Source: CAZSHX01 sp964606895
Lineage (GTDB): Bacteria > Bacteroidota > Ignavibacteria > Kapaibacteriales > UBA2268
DNA: 58,729 bases
Direction: 5' to 3'
Assembly: GCA_964606895.1 (NCBI GenBank)
Contig: CAZSHX010000021.1
Span: forward strand, 1 to 58,729
Shown here: positions 18,410 to 27,570 of the stretch, one piece after another
Layout: each line of letters starts with the position of its first letter
Position numbering within the stretch: position 1 is the first letter of the stretch
Translations under genes and position numbers: made by a program
The notes under the pieces: generated by a model
What the model saw: only the letters and a program-made list of their open reading frames with translations
What the model was told of the DNA's origin: nothing
Database searches by the model: none

Positions 18410-18446
18410 AAATGGATTCTGCTTATTTTTGTAGAATCCATTTTTT
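18410..18446 (+). terminator. Rho-independent terminator of the nuo operon
   Basis: A perfect 11-bp stem, AAATGGATTCT (18410-18420) with AGAATCCATTT (18433-18443), encloses a 12-base loop and runs directly into six Ts. It sits 22 bases after the nuoN stop and before the next gene, so it closes the complex I transcript. Confidence 0.9.
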
Positions 18447-18467
18447 GTTATAATTAATTTGGCGTTT

Positions 18468-19967
18468 ATGAATACAAATCAAATGTTGAAAATTGAGAAA
18501 TATCTTAAATTCTCTATTATTGGGATAGGGCTTGTTTATCTGTTTTCCTACCTGATAATAGCTTTGATTCGTATGAGCTATCCCTTCGAACTGGAGTGGA
18601 TGGAGGGAGGCTCTGTCGAGCATATCATCAGAATTCTTCAGGGTAAAGATATTTATGTGAAACCATCAATGGATTTTATTCCATATATATATACTCCCTT
18701 ATATTCATGGGTATCGGCTTTGGTATCTAAAATTATGGGTGTAGGTTTGATGCCTTTGCGGTTGGTATCGATGGTTTCCTCAGTAATCTGCATGATATTT
18801 ATTTACCTTATAGTTAAAAAGGAAACTGATAATAAATTTGCCGCTTTAGTTTCAATGTGCCTTTTTCCTGCTTGTTTTTTTATCGGTGGTTCTTGGTTCG
18901 ATCTGGCAAGAGTTGACTCGCTTTTTTTAGCAATGGTGCTGGTTTCTGCTTATATTCTAAGATTTAAAAAAACGGGAGGATGGTTCATTATTGGGGGAGT
19001 ATTCGCTTTTCTCGCATTTTTTACGAAACAATCTTCCATGCTTATTTATGCAATGATAGGAATTTTTCTATTGTTTGAGAATTGGAAAAGAAGTTTGTAT
19101 TTCATTTTTACTTTCTCCATTCTTGCTATTGGCTCTACAATCGTTTACAATTATTATTCTGATGGCTGGTATTATTTTTGGAATTTTTCACTTGTTGCAT
19201 CGCATCGTTGGAATAAACAGTTCTTTATTCTTTTTTGGTCAAATGATTTGTTTAAACCGATATCGATTGCAATAGCATTTTCATCGGTTTTTATACTATT
19301 GAAAATTGTAAAAAAAGAGATTAAGCCAAATCTATTCTATTTCGGTTGGTTATTGGGAATGATTGGCTGTGCTTGGTCATCAAGACTTCATTACGGAGGA
19401 TACGACAACGTACTGATTCCGGCATTTACAATACTGATAATACTTATGGGAATCGGATTGAACGAGATTATGAAATTAATAGGTAATGATGATGATAATA
19501 AGTCAATGATAATGCGAATTTTCGTTTTAATGATTGTATTAGGTCAATTCACAACATTGTATTATAATCCAAGAAAACTCATCCCACACGGTTATGACTA
19601 TGAAAACGGCTGGAAGTTTATGAACAGAGTTTCGAAGGTTGATGGCGACGTTTACATAGCTACTAATTCATATATTTCACGAATTGCCGGAAAGAAGTCA
19701 TTTACACACATGATGCTTGTGTTTGATCTTATGGAGAGCAATCAAAAATATGGTAAAATGATCAGAGCTGAATTCGAAAATTCTCTTCAATCAGGTAAAT
19801 ACAAGGAATTGTATGTAAATGACTGGGTTTTGGTAAACTATCCGAATATTGAAAAATACTATGAAAGAAAAGGAAAATTATTCGAACATGAAAGTGCATT
19901 TTCAGCATTGACCGGTTTTATAACCCGCCCTGAATATGTCTATGTCCCAAGAAAAATTTCTCAATAG
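18468..19967 (+). CDS. GT-C-like polytopic membrane protein, putative glycosyltransferase
   Basis: This 499-residue protein has about ten or eleven hydrophobic helices. The first extracytoplasmic loop contains ELEWMEGG (41-48), an acidic motif where GT-C enzymes such as PMT/ArnT-type transferases keep a catalytic acidic residue. A YTPLYSWVSAL segment follows, common in DUF2029/GT87-like proteins. The soluble C-terminal part is about 90 residues. It may transfer a sugar from a polyprenyl-phosphate donor; donor and acceptor are unknown. The ATG at 18468 is preferred over a TTG three codons earlier. The gene follows the nuo terminator and stands alone. Confidence 0.7.
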   Translation: MNTNQMLKIEKYLKFSIIGIGLVYLFSYLIIALIRMSYPFELEWMEGGSVEHIIRILQGKDIYVKPSMDFIPYIYTPLYSWVSALVSKIMGVGLMPLRLVSMVSSVICMIFIYLIVKKETDNKFAALVSMCLFPACFFIGGSWFDLARVDSLFLAMVLVSAYILRFKKTGGWFIIGGVFAFLAFFTKQSSMLIYAMIGIFLLFENWKRSLYFIFTFSILAIGSTIVYNYYSDGWYYFWNFSLVASHRWNKQFFILFWSNDLFKPISIAIAFSSVFILLKIVKKEIKPNLFYFGWLLGMIGCAWSSRLHYGGYDNVLIPAFTILIILMGIGLNEIMKLIGNDDDNKSMIMRIFVLMIVLGQFTTLYYNPRKLIPHGYDYENGWKFMNRVSKVDGDVYIATNSYISRIAGKKSFTHMMLVFDLMESNQKYGKMIRAEFENSLQSGKYKELYVNDWVLVNYPNIEKYYERKGKLFEHESAFSALTGFITRPEYVYVPRKISQ

Positions 19968-20058
19968 TTCAATAATTTTTTTTTGTTTTGTTCGTTTAAT
20001 TACTGTTATAGAATAGAATTAAACTTTAATTATATAAACATTTTTGCGAGGTTATAAA

Positions 20059-21045
20059 ATGACTGATATCAAAGAGTTAAACGAGAGAATCCAAAAAGAG
20101 AGTTCCTTTGTTGACATTTTAATGATGGAAATCGGCAAGGTGATAGTTGGGCAGAAAGCTATGGTTGAAAGAATGCTTATCGGTTTGCTTTCAAACGGGC
20201 ACATCCTGCTCGAAGGTGTGCCGGGCTTGGCAAAAACACTTGCCATTAAAACACTTGCCACATCTATTGAATCAAAATTCAGCAGGATTCAATTTACTCC
20301 TGACCTTCTGCCTGCCGATTTAATCGGTACAATGATTTACAATCAGAAAAAAGAAGAATTTACTGTTCGCAAAGGTCCCATCTTTGCTAATTTTATTCTT
20401 GCGGACGAAATCAACCGTGCCCCTGCCAAAGTTCAGAGTGCCATGCTCGAGGCTATGCAGGAAAGACAGGTGACAATCGGCGACCAGACTTATAAACTGC
20501 CTGAGCCTTTTCTTGTTTTGGCAACACAAAACCCAATTGAACAGGAAGGAACCTATCCTTTGCCCGAAGCACAGGTTGACCGCTTTATGCTCAAACTGAT
20601 TGTCCATTATCCCACTCGTGAAGATGAACTGAGTATTCTAAGAGAAAATATTGCTAAAACATTTCCATCTGTAAGTCCTGTGTTGAAGCCTGATGATATT
20701 ATCAATGCAAGGAATGTTGTTAAAGATGTTTACATGGACGAAAAAATTGAGCAGTATATTCTTGATATTGTCTTTGCCACCCGTTTTCCAAAGGATTATA
20801 AGCTGGAAAAACTCGGACAGCTGATTTCCTTCGGAGCTTCTCCAAGAGGTTCAATATTCCTTGCAATGGCGGCAAAAGCTTACGCATTTGTCAAACGCAG
20901 AGGTTATGTCATTCCTGAAGATATTAGAGCAATCTGCCTTGATGTGCTTCGCCATAGAATTGGAATTACCTACGAAGCCGAAGCTGAGAACATTACATCC
21001 GAAGATATTATTAACGAAATTTTAAATACTGTTGAAGTGCCATAA
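20059..21045 (+). CDS. MoxR family AAA+ ATPase
   Basis: This 328-residue cytoplasmic AAA+ chaperone has Walker A GVPGLAKT at 53-60 and Walker B FILADEINRAP with Asp116-Glu117. The sensor segment LVLATQNPIEQEGTYPLPEAQVDRFMLKL follows, diagnostic of MoxR. Family members work with VWA-domain proteins to mature or insert metal cofactors or to respond to envelope stress; the direct target here is unknown. GCGAGG eight bases before the ATG supports the start at 20059. It heads an operon-like series with DUF58 and BatA-type proteins. Confidence 0.95.
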   Translation: MTDIKELNERIQKESSFVDILMMEIGKVIVGQKAMVERMLIGLLSNGHILLEGVPGLAKTLAIKTLATSIESKFSRIQFTPDLLPADLIGTMIYNQKKEEFTVRKGPIFANFILADEINRAPAKVQSAMLEAMQERQVTIGDQTYKLPEPFLVLATQNPIEQEGTYPLPEAQVDRFMLKLIVHYPTREDELSILRENIAKTFPSVSPVLKPDDIINARNVVKDVYMDEKIEQYILDIVFATRFPKDYKLEKLGQLISFGASPRGSIFLAMAAKAYAFVKRRGYVIPEDIRAICLDVLRHRIGITYEAEAENITSEDIINEILNTVEVP

Positions 21046-21107
21046 AATCAATGAGTAATTGATATTTGAGTTTAACTTAATGAAATTTACAAACTTTTGA
21101 CGGATTT

Positions 21108-21983
21108 ATGGAAACAACTGAATTATTAAAAAGAGTTAGAAAAATTGAGATAAGGACCAGAGGTATTTCCAAAAATATTTTCTCAGGCGAATACCATAGT
21201 GCCTTCAAAGGCAAAGGTATGGCTTTTTCCGAAGTAAGAGAATACCAGATGGGTGACGATATACGAACAATAGATTGGAACGTAACGGCAAGATTCAACC
21301 ACCCTTTTGTTAAGATTTTCGAAGAAGAGCGCGAACTTACCGTCATGTTACTTGTTGATGTGAGCGGTTCAGGAAGTTTTGGAACCAAATCCTTATTCAA
21401 AAAAGAGCTGATAACCGAGCTTTGTGCCGTTCTTGCATTTTCTGCACTTCAGAATAACGATAAAATCGGAGTCATTTTCTTTAGCAGTAAAATCGAAAAG
21501 TTCATTCCTCCGAAAAAAGGTCGTACTCACGTTTTAAGAATCATTCGTGAACTTCTTGAGTTTGAGCCCGAAGACAAAGGTACTAATGTTAACGAAGCTC
21601 TTAAATATTTAATAAATATAATCAAAAAGAAGAGTATCGCTTTCGTCCTTTCGGATTTCCTGTCACCTGATTTCGAAGAAGGATTGAAAATATCAGGTAA
21701 AAAACACGATACTATTGCTGTTCAGATATATGACATTCGAGAAACAGAATTGCCTGATGTCGGTCTGTTGAATTTAGAGAATGCAGAATCCCACGAGAAT
21801 ATTTGGGTTGATTCTTCCAATTACAAGGTAAGGGAAGATTATAAATCATGGTGGATAAATAAACAAACAAATCTTACCGAGCTTTTCAAAAGAAATAGTA
21901 TTGATTTTATTAACATCAGCACAGAACAATCTTATGTTGTTCCGTTGATGAATTTTTTCAAGCGGCGGGGTAGCCGCAGATGA
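21108..21983 (+). CDS. DUF58 domain protein with VWA-like fold
   Basis: This 291-residue soluble protein is the usual partner of MoxR. It contains FKGKGMAFSEVREYQMGDDIRTIDWNVTAR, the DUF58 hallmark. A metal-ion-dependent adhesion-type site follows, with Asp84, Ser86 and Ser88 in LLVDVSGSGS. No signal peptide or membrane helix is present. It lies 62 bases after moxR, and the next gene starts 19 bases after its stop, so co-transcription is likely. Confidence 0.93.
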   Translation: METTELLKRVRKIEIRTRGISKNIFSGEYHSAFKGKGMAFSEVREYQMGDDIRTIDWNVTARFNHPFVKIFEEERELTVMLLVDVSGSGSFGTKSLFKKELITELCAVLAFSALQNNDKIGVIFFSSKIEKFIPPKKGRTHVLRIIRELLEFEPEDKGTNVNEALKYLINIIKKKSIAFVLSDFLSPDFEEGLKISGKKHDTIAVQIYDIRETELPDVGLLNLENAESHENIWVDSSNYKVREDYKSWWINKQTNLTELFKRNSIDFINISTEQSYVVPLMNFFKRRGSRR

Positions 21984-22002
21984 TATATTTTAGGTAATCA
22001 TA

Positions 22003-25000
22003 ATGATTAAAAAATCTGTTTTTCCTGTTGCCATAGCCATTCTTGCAGTTCTTGGTATAATCTTTATCATAGATAGTTTGAAAGATGTTTCTGAAAACTT
22101 CTCTTCAAACGGAACTGATATCCGCGGAGCAAGACAATGGGAATATATGCGGCTTCGCGACCCGAAAACAGGATTAATACCTAAAAATATTCATTCTGTC
22201 GAACTTCAGTTTGTCTCTTCTCTCCCGGGTTCTTATAAGAACATTTCAAATTCGAAATATGCATCACTTCTATCTAATAAATGGGATATGCGTGGACCAT
22301 CAAATATTGGCGGAAGGTCTCGTGCTATTGCCAAAGATATTCTTGACAAAAATACAATTATTGCAGGGGGAGTTTCAGGTGGAATGTGGCGTTCAATTGA
22401 CGATGGTCAGACATGGAAAAACACAACACGACCCGACCAGCTTCATTCTTCAACTTCTATTGCTCAGGACAGAAGGACAGGAAAAGAAAATATCTGGTAC
22501 TACGGAACAGGTGAACTGAGAGGAAGTTCAGCCCAATCAAGCGGTGACGGAATTTTCAAATCAACTGATAACGGAAATTCATGGAATTTGCTTCCTTCTA
22601 CATCAACAAAAAAGCCAAATTCTTGGGATAATAGTTTTGATTATGTCTGGAATGTTGTCACAAATCATACTAACTTGAATCAGGACGAAGTTCTTGCCGC
22701 AACTGCTATGGGTGCTATTATGAGAAGTACCGACGGCGGGGGTTCATGGAATGCTGTGCTTGGAGGTTTGGGACCTGACAGAAGCTATTTTACCGATATC
22801 GCAATATCTCCAAAGGGAGTACTTTTTGCCGCATTAAGCAGTATGATTCCGGGCAACGGTACATCAATCAGTAAAGGTATTTTCCGTTCAACCGACGGAA
22901 TTAACTGGACTGACATTACGCCTGATAATTGGGCACCAAACACTTGGAGAACTGTAATTGGAATTTCTACGAGTGATGAAAATCAGGTTTACTTTCTTTC
23001 CGAAACACCAAAATATGGTAAGTTAACAAGAGATTTATATCGCGATTCGATGTTCCACAGCCTTTGGAAGTATACATATCTAAGGGATGAAGGAAAGGGA
23101 GCAAATGGTATATGGGATGACAGATCTCAGAATCTGCCTGCTCCTCCGACAGATTGGCGTGGTCAGTACAATTCTCAGGATAGTTATAATATGGGGATAA
23201 GTGTTAAGCCCGATAATTCCAATGTTGTTTTTATTGCAGGGACAAATCTTTATCGTTCCGACGACGGATTTTCGACTGACACTAAAACTGTCTGGATTGG
23301 TGGTTATATGCAGGGAGTTGTTGGAGGATACAAAGAATATCCCAATCATCATCCTGATGTACACACTCTGTTTTTTGATTATACTAATCCGAATGTGCTA
23401 TATACAGGAACAGATGGAGGTATTCATAAAACACTTGATTGTATGCAACCTGATTTGACATGGATTTCGTTGAATAATACTTATCTTACGACACAATTTT
23501 ATTCCATTTCGCTTAATACTTTCGATGTTACCGATTATTCTGTCGTTGGCGGAATGCAGGACAATTGTTCCTATTTGACTAATAGTTTTGATTTGAAAGA
23601 TGCTTGGAAAAGACTGCTGGACAGCGACGGTTTCTGCTGTATTACAGGAGGAAAGAATACTTATTACGTTTCTAAGAATTCAGTCTATCAGCCAAAAATA
23701 AGGATTTACAGGGTTAGAACCGATGACAACGGAAATATTCTGACATCAACAAGGATTGACCCGTCATTGGGAAAAGACTTTATCTGGAATACACCTTTCA
23801 CTTTAGACCCCAACAATGCAAGAAAAATGTATGTGGCAGGCGGTGGAGTTATTTGGCGGAATAGTGACCTATACTCAATACCTGTTGTTGATTCAAAGGA
23901 TTCAACAATGATTGGGTGGGATTCACTTCAATCTACCGTAGTTACAAACGCAAGTATTTCTGCTTTGATGGTATCCAAAAGTCCTGCTAATGTTCTTGTT
24001 TACGGAACAACAAAAGGTAAACTATACAAAGTCAATGATTGCGATAAAGCAAGTCCTGCATCAGTTGAAATTACGGGACAGAGTTTTCCATCGGGAGGCT
24101 ATATCTCGAGTATTGCTTTTGACCCTGCAGATGCTTCGCGAATTCTTGTTTCATTCAGTAACTATAACGTATTGTCAATTTTTTCTACCACTGATGGGGG
24201 GACAAACTGGGTTCATGTGGCTGGAAATCTCGAAGAATTTCCAAGCGGTTCAGGAAGCGGACCAGGAGTAAATTGGATTGAAGTATTGCCTGTCGGCGGC
24301 AAAAATATGTATTTTGCAGGAACAAGTGCAGGGCTTTATGCCACCTGCTCACTTGACGGACCGAATACTGTCTGGACGCAGGAAGGTGCCGAGAGCATCG
24401 GGAACTGTATTGTTGATATGGTTGATGTTCGGGCTGAAGATGGCTATGTGGTTGTTGGAACTCATGGCTGTGGTGTTTTTTCTACGAAAATAACTGCTCC
24501 TTACCCTGTTCCAAATGCTCCTGTTCTTGTTTCTCCCATCACAACAACAAGGGGACAATTAACAAGTGTTAACTTGGTTTGGAATGCAGTACCGACGGCA
24601 GTTTACTATACTGTTCAGGTGGCAACCGATAAAGATTTCAAAAATGTTGTATGGCAAAATGATGGAGTTGCTACAACTCAGATTTCTTTCGATGAAGCTG
24701 AACAAGGCTACAAGGAATATTTCTGGAGAGTATTTTCGAAAAATTCGGGTGGCATAAGTGTTCCTTCAGAAGTTTGGACATTCAGAACTGCAATCGGAGC
24801 ACCAACACTCCTCTATCCGTCTGATAATGCAGAAAATATGCCTTTGAATATTGGTTTGCGTTGGCAAAAAGTTTCAGGTGCTGAAAAATATCATGTTTTG
24901 GTGGCAAGTTCTTTATCGTTTGGAAAAAAAATTGCCGATACGGTTGTTGTGGGCGATTCGATTCTTCTGTTAACAAATCTTGATGCTAACAAAAAATATT

Positions 25001-25371
25001 ACTGGAAAGTTGCTTCTATTGATACTGATTCAGAAGGAATTCTTTCTAAAGCTAATTCATTCAAGACGAATGCTTTGGGCGATGTTGGGGATAATTATTA
25101 TTCTAAAATCAATGAAAGTATTAAGAATATCTTTCCTAACCCTTGCCGTAACAATTTCAGATTAAGTATTTCGCCTGACAGAATTATTCAGACTTCAATC
25201 CGATTGGTTTCTTCGGACGGACAAGTCCGAAAGAATCTTTTGAATCAGCTTTTGTTTAAAGGTGATTATACGTTTGATTTTGACGTTGCTGATATTTCTG
25301 CAGGTAAGTATTTTGTAGAGATGATTTCTGAAAATGATGTGGAAGTTAAATCTATTGTCATTATTAGATAA
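22003..25371 (+). CDS. Sortilin-like propeller protein with FN3 domains and T9SS sorting domain
   Basis: This exported protein has 1122 residues. A hydrophobic N-terminal helix (about 5-25) serves as signal. Residues of about 80-830 form beta-propellers with Asp-box turns such as STDGGGSWN, STDNGNSWN and TTDGGTNW. Two fibronectin-III-like modules follow at about 835-1030, each with a Trp-containing strand (FWRVFSKNSGG, YYWKVASIDTD). The end (from about 1045) is a type A T9SS sorting domain: IFPNPCRNNF, a middle strand with DISAGKYFVEMI, and a terminal basic residue. It should be secreted through the outer membrane by T9SS. It sits unexpectedly between DUF58 and the BatD-like gene. Ligand and role are unknown. 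Confidence 0.85.
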   Translation: MIKKSVFPVAIAILAVLGIIFIIDSLKDVSENFSSNGTDIRGARQWEYMRLRDPKTGLIPKNIHSVELQFVSSLPGSYKNISNSKYASLLSNKWDMRGPSNIGGRSRAIAKDILDKNTIIAGGVSGGMWRSIDDGQTWKNTTRPDQLHSSTSIAQDRRTGKENIWYYGTGELRGSSAQSSGDGIFKSTDNGNSWNLLPSTSTKKPNSWDNSFDYVWNVVTNHTNLNQDEVLAATAMGAIMRSTDGGGSWNAVLGGLGPDRSYFTDIAISPKGVLFAALSSMIPGNGTSISKGIFRSTDGINWTDITPDNWAPNTWRTVIGISTSDENQVYFLSETPKYGKLTRDLYRDSMFHSLWKYTYLRDEGKGANGIWDDRSQNLPAPPTDWRGQYNSQDSYNMGISVKPDNSNVVFIAGTNLYRSDDGFSTDTKTVWIGGYMQGVVGGYKEYPNHHPDVHTLFFDYTNPNVLYTGTDGGIHKTLDCMQPDLTWISLNNTYLTTQFYSISLNTFDVTDYSVVGGMQDNCSYLTNSFDLKDAWKRLLDSDGFCCITGGKNTYYVSKNSVYQPKIRIYRVRTDDNGNILTSTRIDPSLGKDFIWNTPFTLDPNNARKMYVAGGGVIWRNSDLYSIPVVDSKDSTMIGWDSLQSTVVTNASISALMVSKSPANVLVYGTTKGKLYKVNDCDKASPASVEITGQSFPSGGYISSIAFDPADASRILVSFSNYNVLSIFSTTDGGTNWVHVAGNLEEFPSGSGSGPGVNWIEVLPVGGKNMYFAGTSAGLYATCSLDGPNTVWTQEGAESIGNCIVDMVDVRAEDGYVVVGTHGCGVFSTKITAPYPVPNAPVLVSPITTTRGQLTSVNLVWNAVPTAVYYTVQVATDKDFKNVVWQNDGVATTQISFDEAEQGYKEYFWRVFSKNSGGISVPSEVWTFRTAIGAPTLLYPSDNAENMPLNIGLRWQKVSGAEKYHVLVASSLSFGKKIADTVVVGDSILLLTNLDANKKYYWKVASIDTDSEGILSKANSFKTNALGDVGDNYYSKINESIKNIFPNPCRNNFRLSISPDRIIQTSIRLVSSDGQVRKNLLNQLLFKGDYTFDFDVADISAGKYFVEMISENDVEVKSIVIIR

Positions 25372-25497
25372 AATGCAATTAATTTTTATTTTTTTCGTTT
25401 TTTTGTTCCGTTAGGAAATCTGTCAGCGAGTTGAATCCTAACTCATCAAGATATAATCTGTTAACTCTTAAAAAATGATTTATTTGAGAAGAATATA

Positions 25498-26475
25498 ATG
25501 AAGAATAAGTTTTTGATTTTTTTGTTGTTTTGCTTTGCTTTTAGTAATTCTTATTCGCAGGATATAAGAGCAAATGCAACCATTGATACAAATAATGTTC
25601 TGATTGGTGACCAGATTAAGCTAAAGCTGGAAGTTACTGCTTCCGAAAAGCTTAATATCACTTGGTCGCAGATTCCTGACACTCTGGGTTCGATTGAAAT
25701 TATTTCTAAATCGGCTATTGACACCATTAAGGAATCAAACAAATTTGTACTGAGGCAAAACTTGGTTCTGACAAGTTTTGATTCCGGCAATTTCGTTTTT
25801 CCTCAGGTTACATTCATGTATCAAAAAAAAGGGACTAACGATTTATCTCCCGTTCAAAGCGATTCGTTAATACTTAGATTCAGAACAGTTGCAGTTGACA
25901 CAAGCAAAGCATTCAAAGACATTAAACCACCTCTGGAAGAGCCCGTAACCTTTGACGAATATATTGTTTATATTCTGGTTGCTCTCGGTGCAATATCACT
26001 TGCATTCGCAGGATATTTCCTATGGAAGAAATACAAAAGAAAAGGTCAGCCGAAACTTGATTATGACCCAAGAATACCTCCTTATGTTTTGGCATTGGAA
26101 TCTCTCAAGCAGCTTGATGCTGAAAAACTATGGCAGAAAAATCAGGTCAAATTGTACTATATCAGGCTTACTGAAATAGTTAGACTTTACCTCGAACGGC
26201 AGTTCAAAATTCCTGCCCTCGAAATGGTATCCCATGAAATAACCGATGCCTTGAAATCGCTTAATATAAATTCAAATGCAATTGAACTTCTTGACTCTGT
26301 CTTCAGCATTTCAGACTTGGTGAAATTCGCAAAGTTGAGTCCAATTCCAGACCAAAACACTTTTTGTATGAACAATTCAATTGAATTTGTTAATATAACA
26401 AAACCATTGACTGTTGCTCAGGATTTTACTAATGAACAATCATCAGATATTCCCAAAAAGGAGGATGTAAAATGA
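25498..26475 (+). CDS. BatD-like membrane-anchored protein
   Basis: This 325-residue protein has a signal peptide (cleavage near SYSQ, residue 20) and an extracytoplasmic beta-rich domain of about 130 residues. One transmembrane helix follows (about 155-175, ending WKKYKRKG), then a cytoplasmic helical domain. Position before batA and the single-pass topology match BatD or DUF4381-like partners of VWA proteins. No enzymatic motif is visible. Its stop overlaps the batA start by four bases (ATGA), which indicates translational coupling. Confidence 0.7.
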   Translation: MKNKFLIFLLFCFAFSNSYSQDIRANATIDTNNVLIGDQIKLKLEVTASEKLNITWSQIPDTLGSIEIISKSAIDTIKESNKFVLRQNLVLTSFDSGNFVFPQVTFMYQKKGTNDLSPVQSDSLILRFRTVAVDTSKAFKDIKPPLEEPVTFDEYIVYILVALGAISLAFAGYFLWKKYKRKGQPKLDYDPRIPPYVLALESLKQLDAEKLWQKNQVKLYYIRLTEIVRLYLERQFKIPALEMVSHEITDALKSLNINSNAIELLDSVFSISDLVKFAKLSPIPDQNTFCMNNSIEFVNITKPLTVAQDFTNEQSSDIPKKEDVK

Positions 26476-27467
26476 TTCCAGGTATTTATTTTGCCAATCC
26501 TGAATTCTTTTGGCTTTTATTGGTCATACCAATACTTGTTGCATGGTATATATTTAAACAGAAGAAACAATATCCGACAATGACTGTGCCTTCAACCGAG
26601 GCATTTACGAATTCAACAAAAACTTTCAGACAGAGATTCTGGCATTTACCGATTATCCTCAGGATGTTCGTAATTGCTTTGCTTGTGATTGTACTTGCCC
26701 GACCGCAGTCGAGTTCGAGCAAAAGAACTGTTAAAACAGAAGGTATTGATATTTGCCTTGCTCTTGATATTTCGGGCTCGATGCTTTCTGAAGATTTCAA
26801 GCCAAACAGAATTGAAGCGGCAAAAAAGACAGCAATGAAGTTTATTGACGAGAGAAAAAATGACAGAATTGGTCTTGTCGTTTTTTCGGCAAAAAGCTTT
26901 ACCCAATGCCCGATTACTATTGACCACGATGTTCTGAAAAATCTTTTTTCAGGTATTAAATCAGGTATGATTGAAGATGGAACCGCTATTGGTATGGGAT
27001 TGGCTACGGGAGTTGACAGATTAAAAGACAGTAAATCAGTAAGCAAGGTGATTATTCTTCTTACCGATGGAATAAATAATACAGGCATGATAGCTCCTAT
27101 GACTGCGGCTGAAATCGCAAAAAATTACAAAATAAGAGTTTACACTGTTGGCGTTGGGACAAGGGGGAAAGCCCCATATCCTATGCAAACTCCATTCGGG
27201 ATACGTTATGTTAATGTAGATGTTGAAATAGATGAACCATTATTAAAAAATATTGCCGGATTGACCGGAGGGAAATATTTCAGAGCAACAAATAATAAGG
27301 CACTTGAGAATATCTATTCTGAAATTGACAAAATGGAAAAAATCAAGATAGATGAATCAATTTTCAGAAGATATACCGAAGAATATCTTTCATTTGGGAT
27401 TGTTGCGTTGTTATTATTCATTAGCGAAATTTTCCTCAGATTGATTGTTTTCAGAAGATTGCCATGA
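26472..27467 (+). CDS. batA: VWA domain membrane protein, BatA type
   Basis: This 331-residue protein has two helices near the N-terminus (about 10-28 and 58-77), an extracytoplasmic or cytoplasmic VWA domain, and a C-terminal helix (about 305-325). The metal-binding MIDAS is complete: Asp99-Ile-Ser101-Gly-Ser103, the Thr in EDGTAIG, and the Asp in LLTDG. The family is linked to oxygen or envelope stress tolerance together with MoxR. It overlaps the upstream gene by four bases and is the last gene of the series; batB, batC and batE do not follow. The symbol is by family resemblance. Confidence 0.88.
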   Translation: MIPGIYFANPEFFWLLLVIPILVAWYIFKQKKQYPTMTVPSTEAFTNSTKTFRQRFWHLPIILRMFVIALLVIVLARPQSSSSKRTVKTEGIDICLALDISGSMLSEDFKPNRIEAAKKTAMKFIDERKNDRIGLVVFSAKSFTQCPITIDHDVLKNLFSGIKSGMIEDGTAIGMGLATGVDRLKDSKSVSKVIILLTDGINNTGMIAPMTAAEIAKNYKIRVYTVGVGTRGKAPYPMQTPFGIRYVNVDVEIDEPLLKNIAGLTGGKYFRATNNKALENIYSEIDKMEKIKIDESIFRRYTEEYLSFGIVALLLFISEIFLRLIVFRRLP

Positions 27468-27570
27468 TTTAGCTCTTCAAGGATAAACAACCCAATCACA
27501 ATTTGATTTGAAAAATCGTTTTCTTTATTTTCAAAAAACTTTTCCTACTTTTTCACTTTCAGGATAAATA

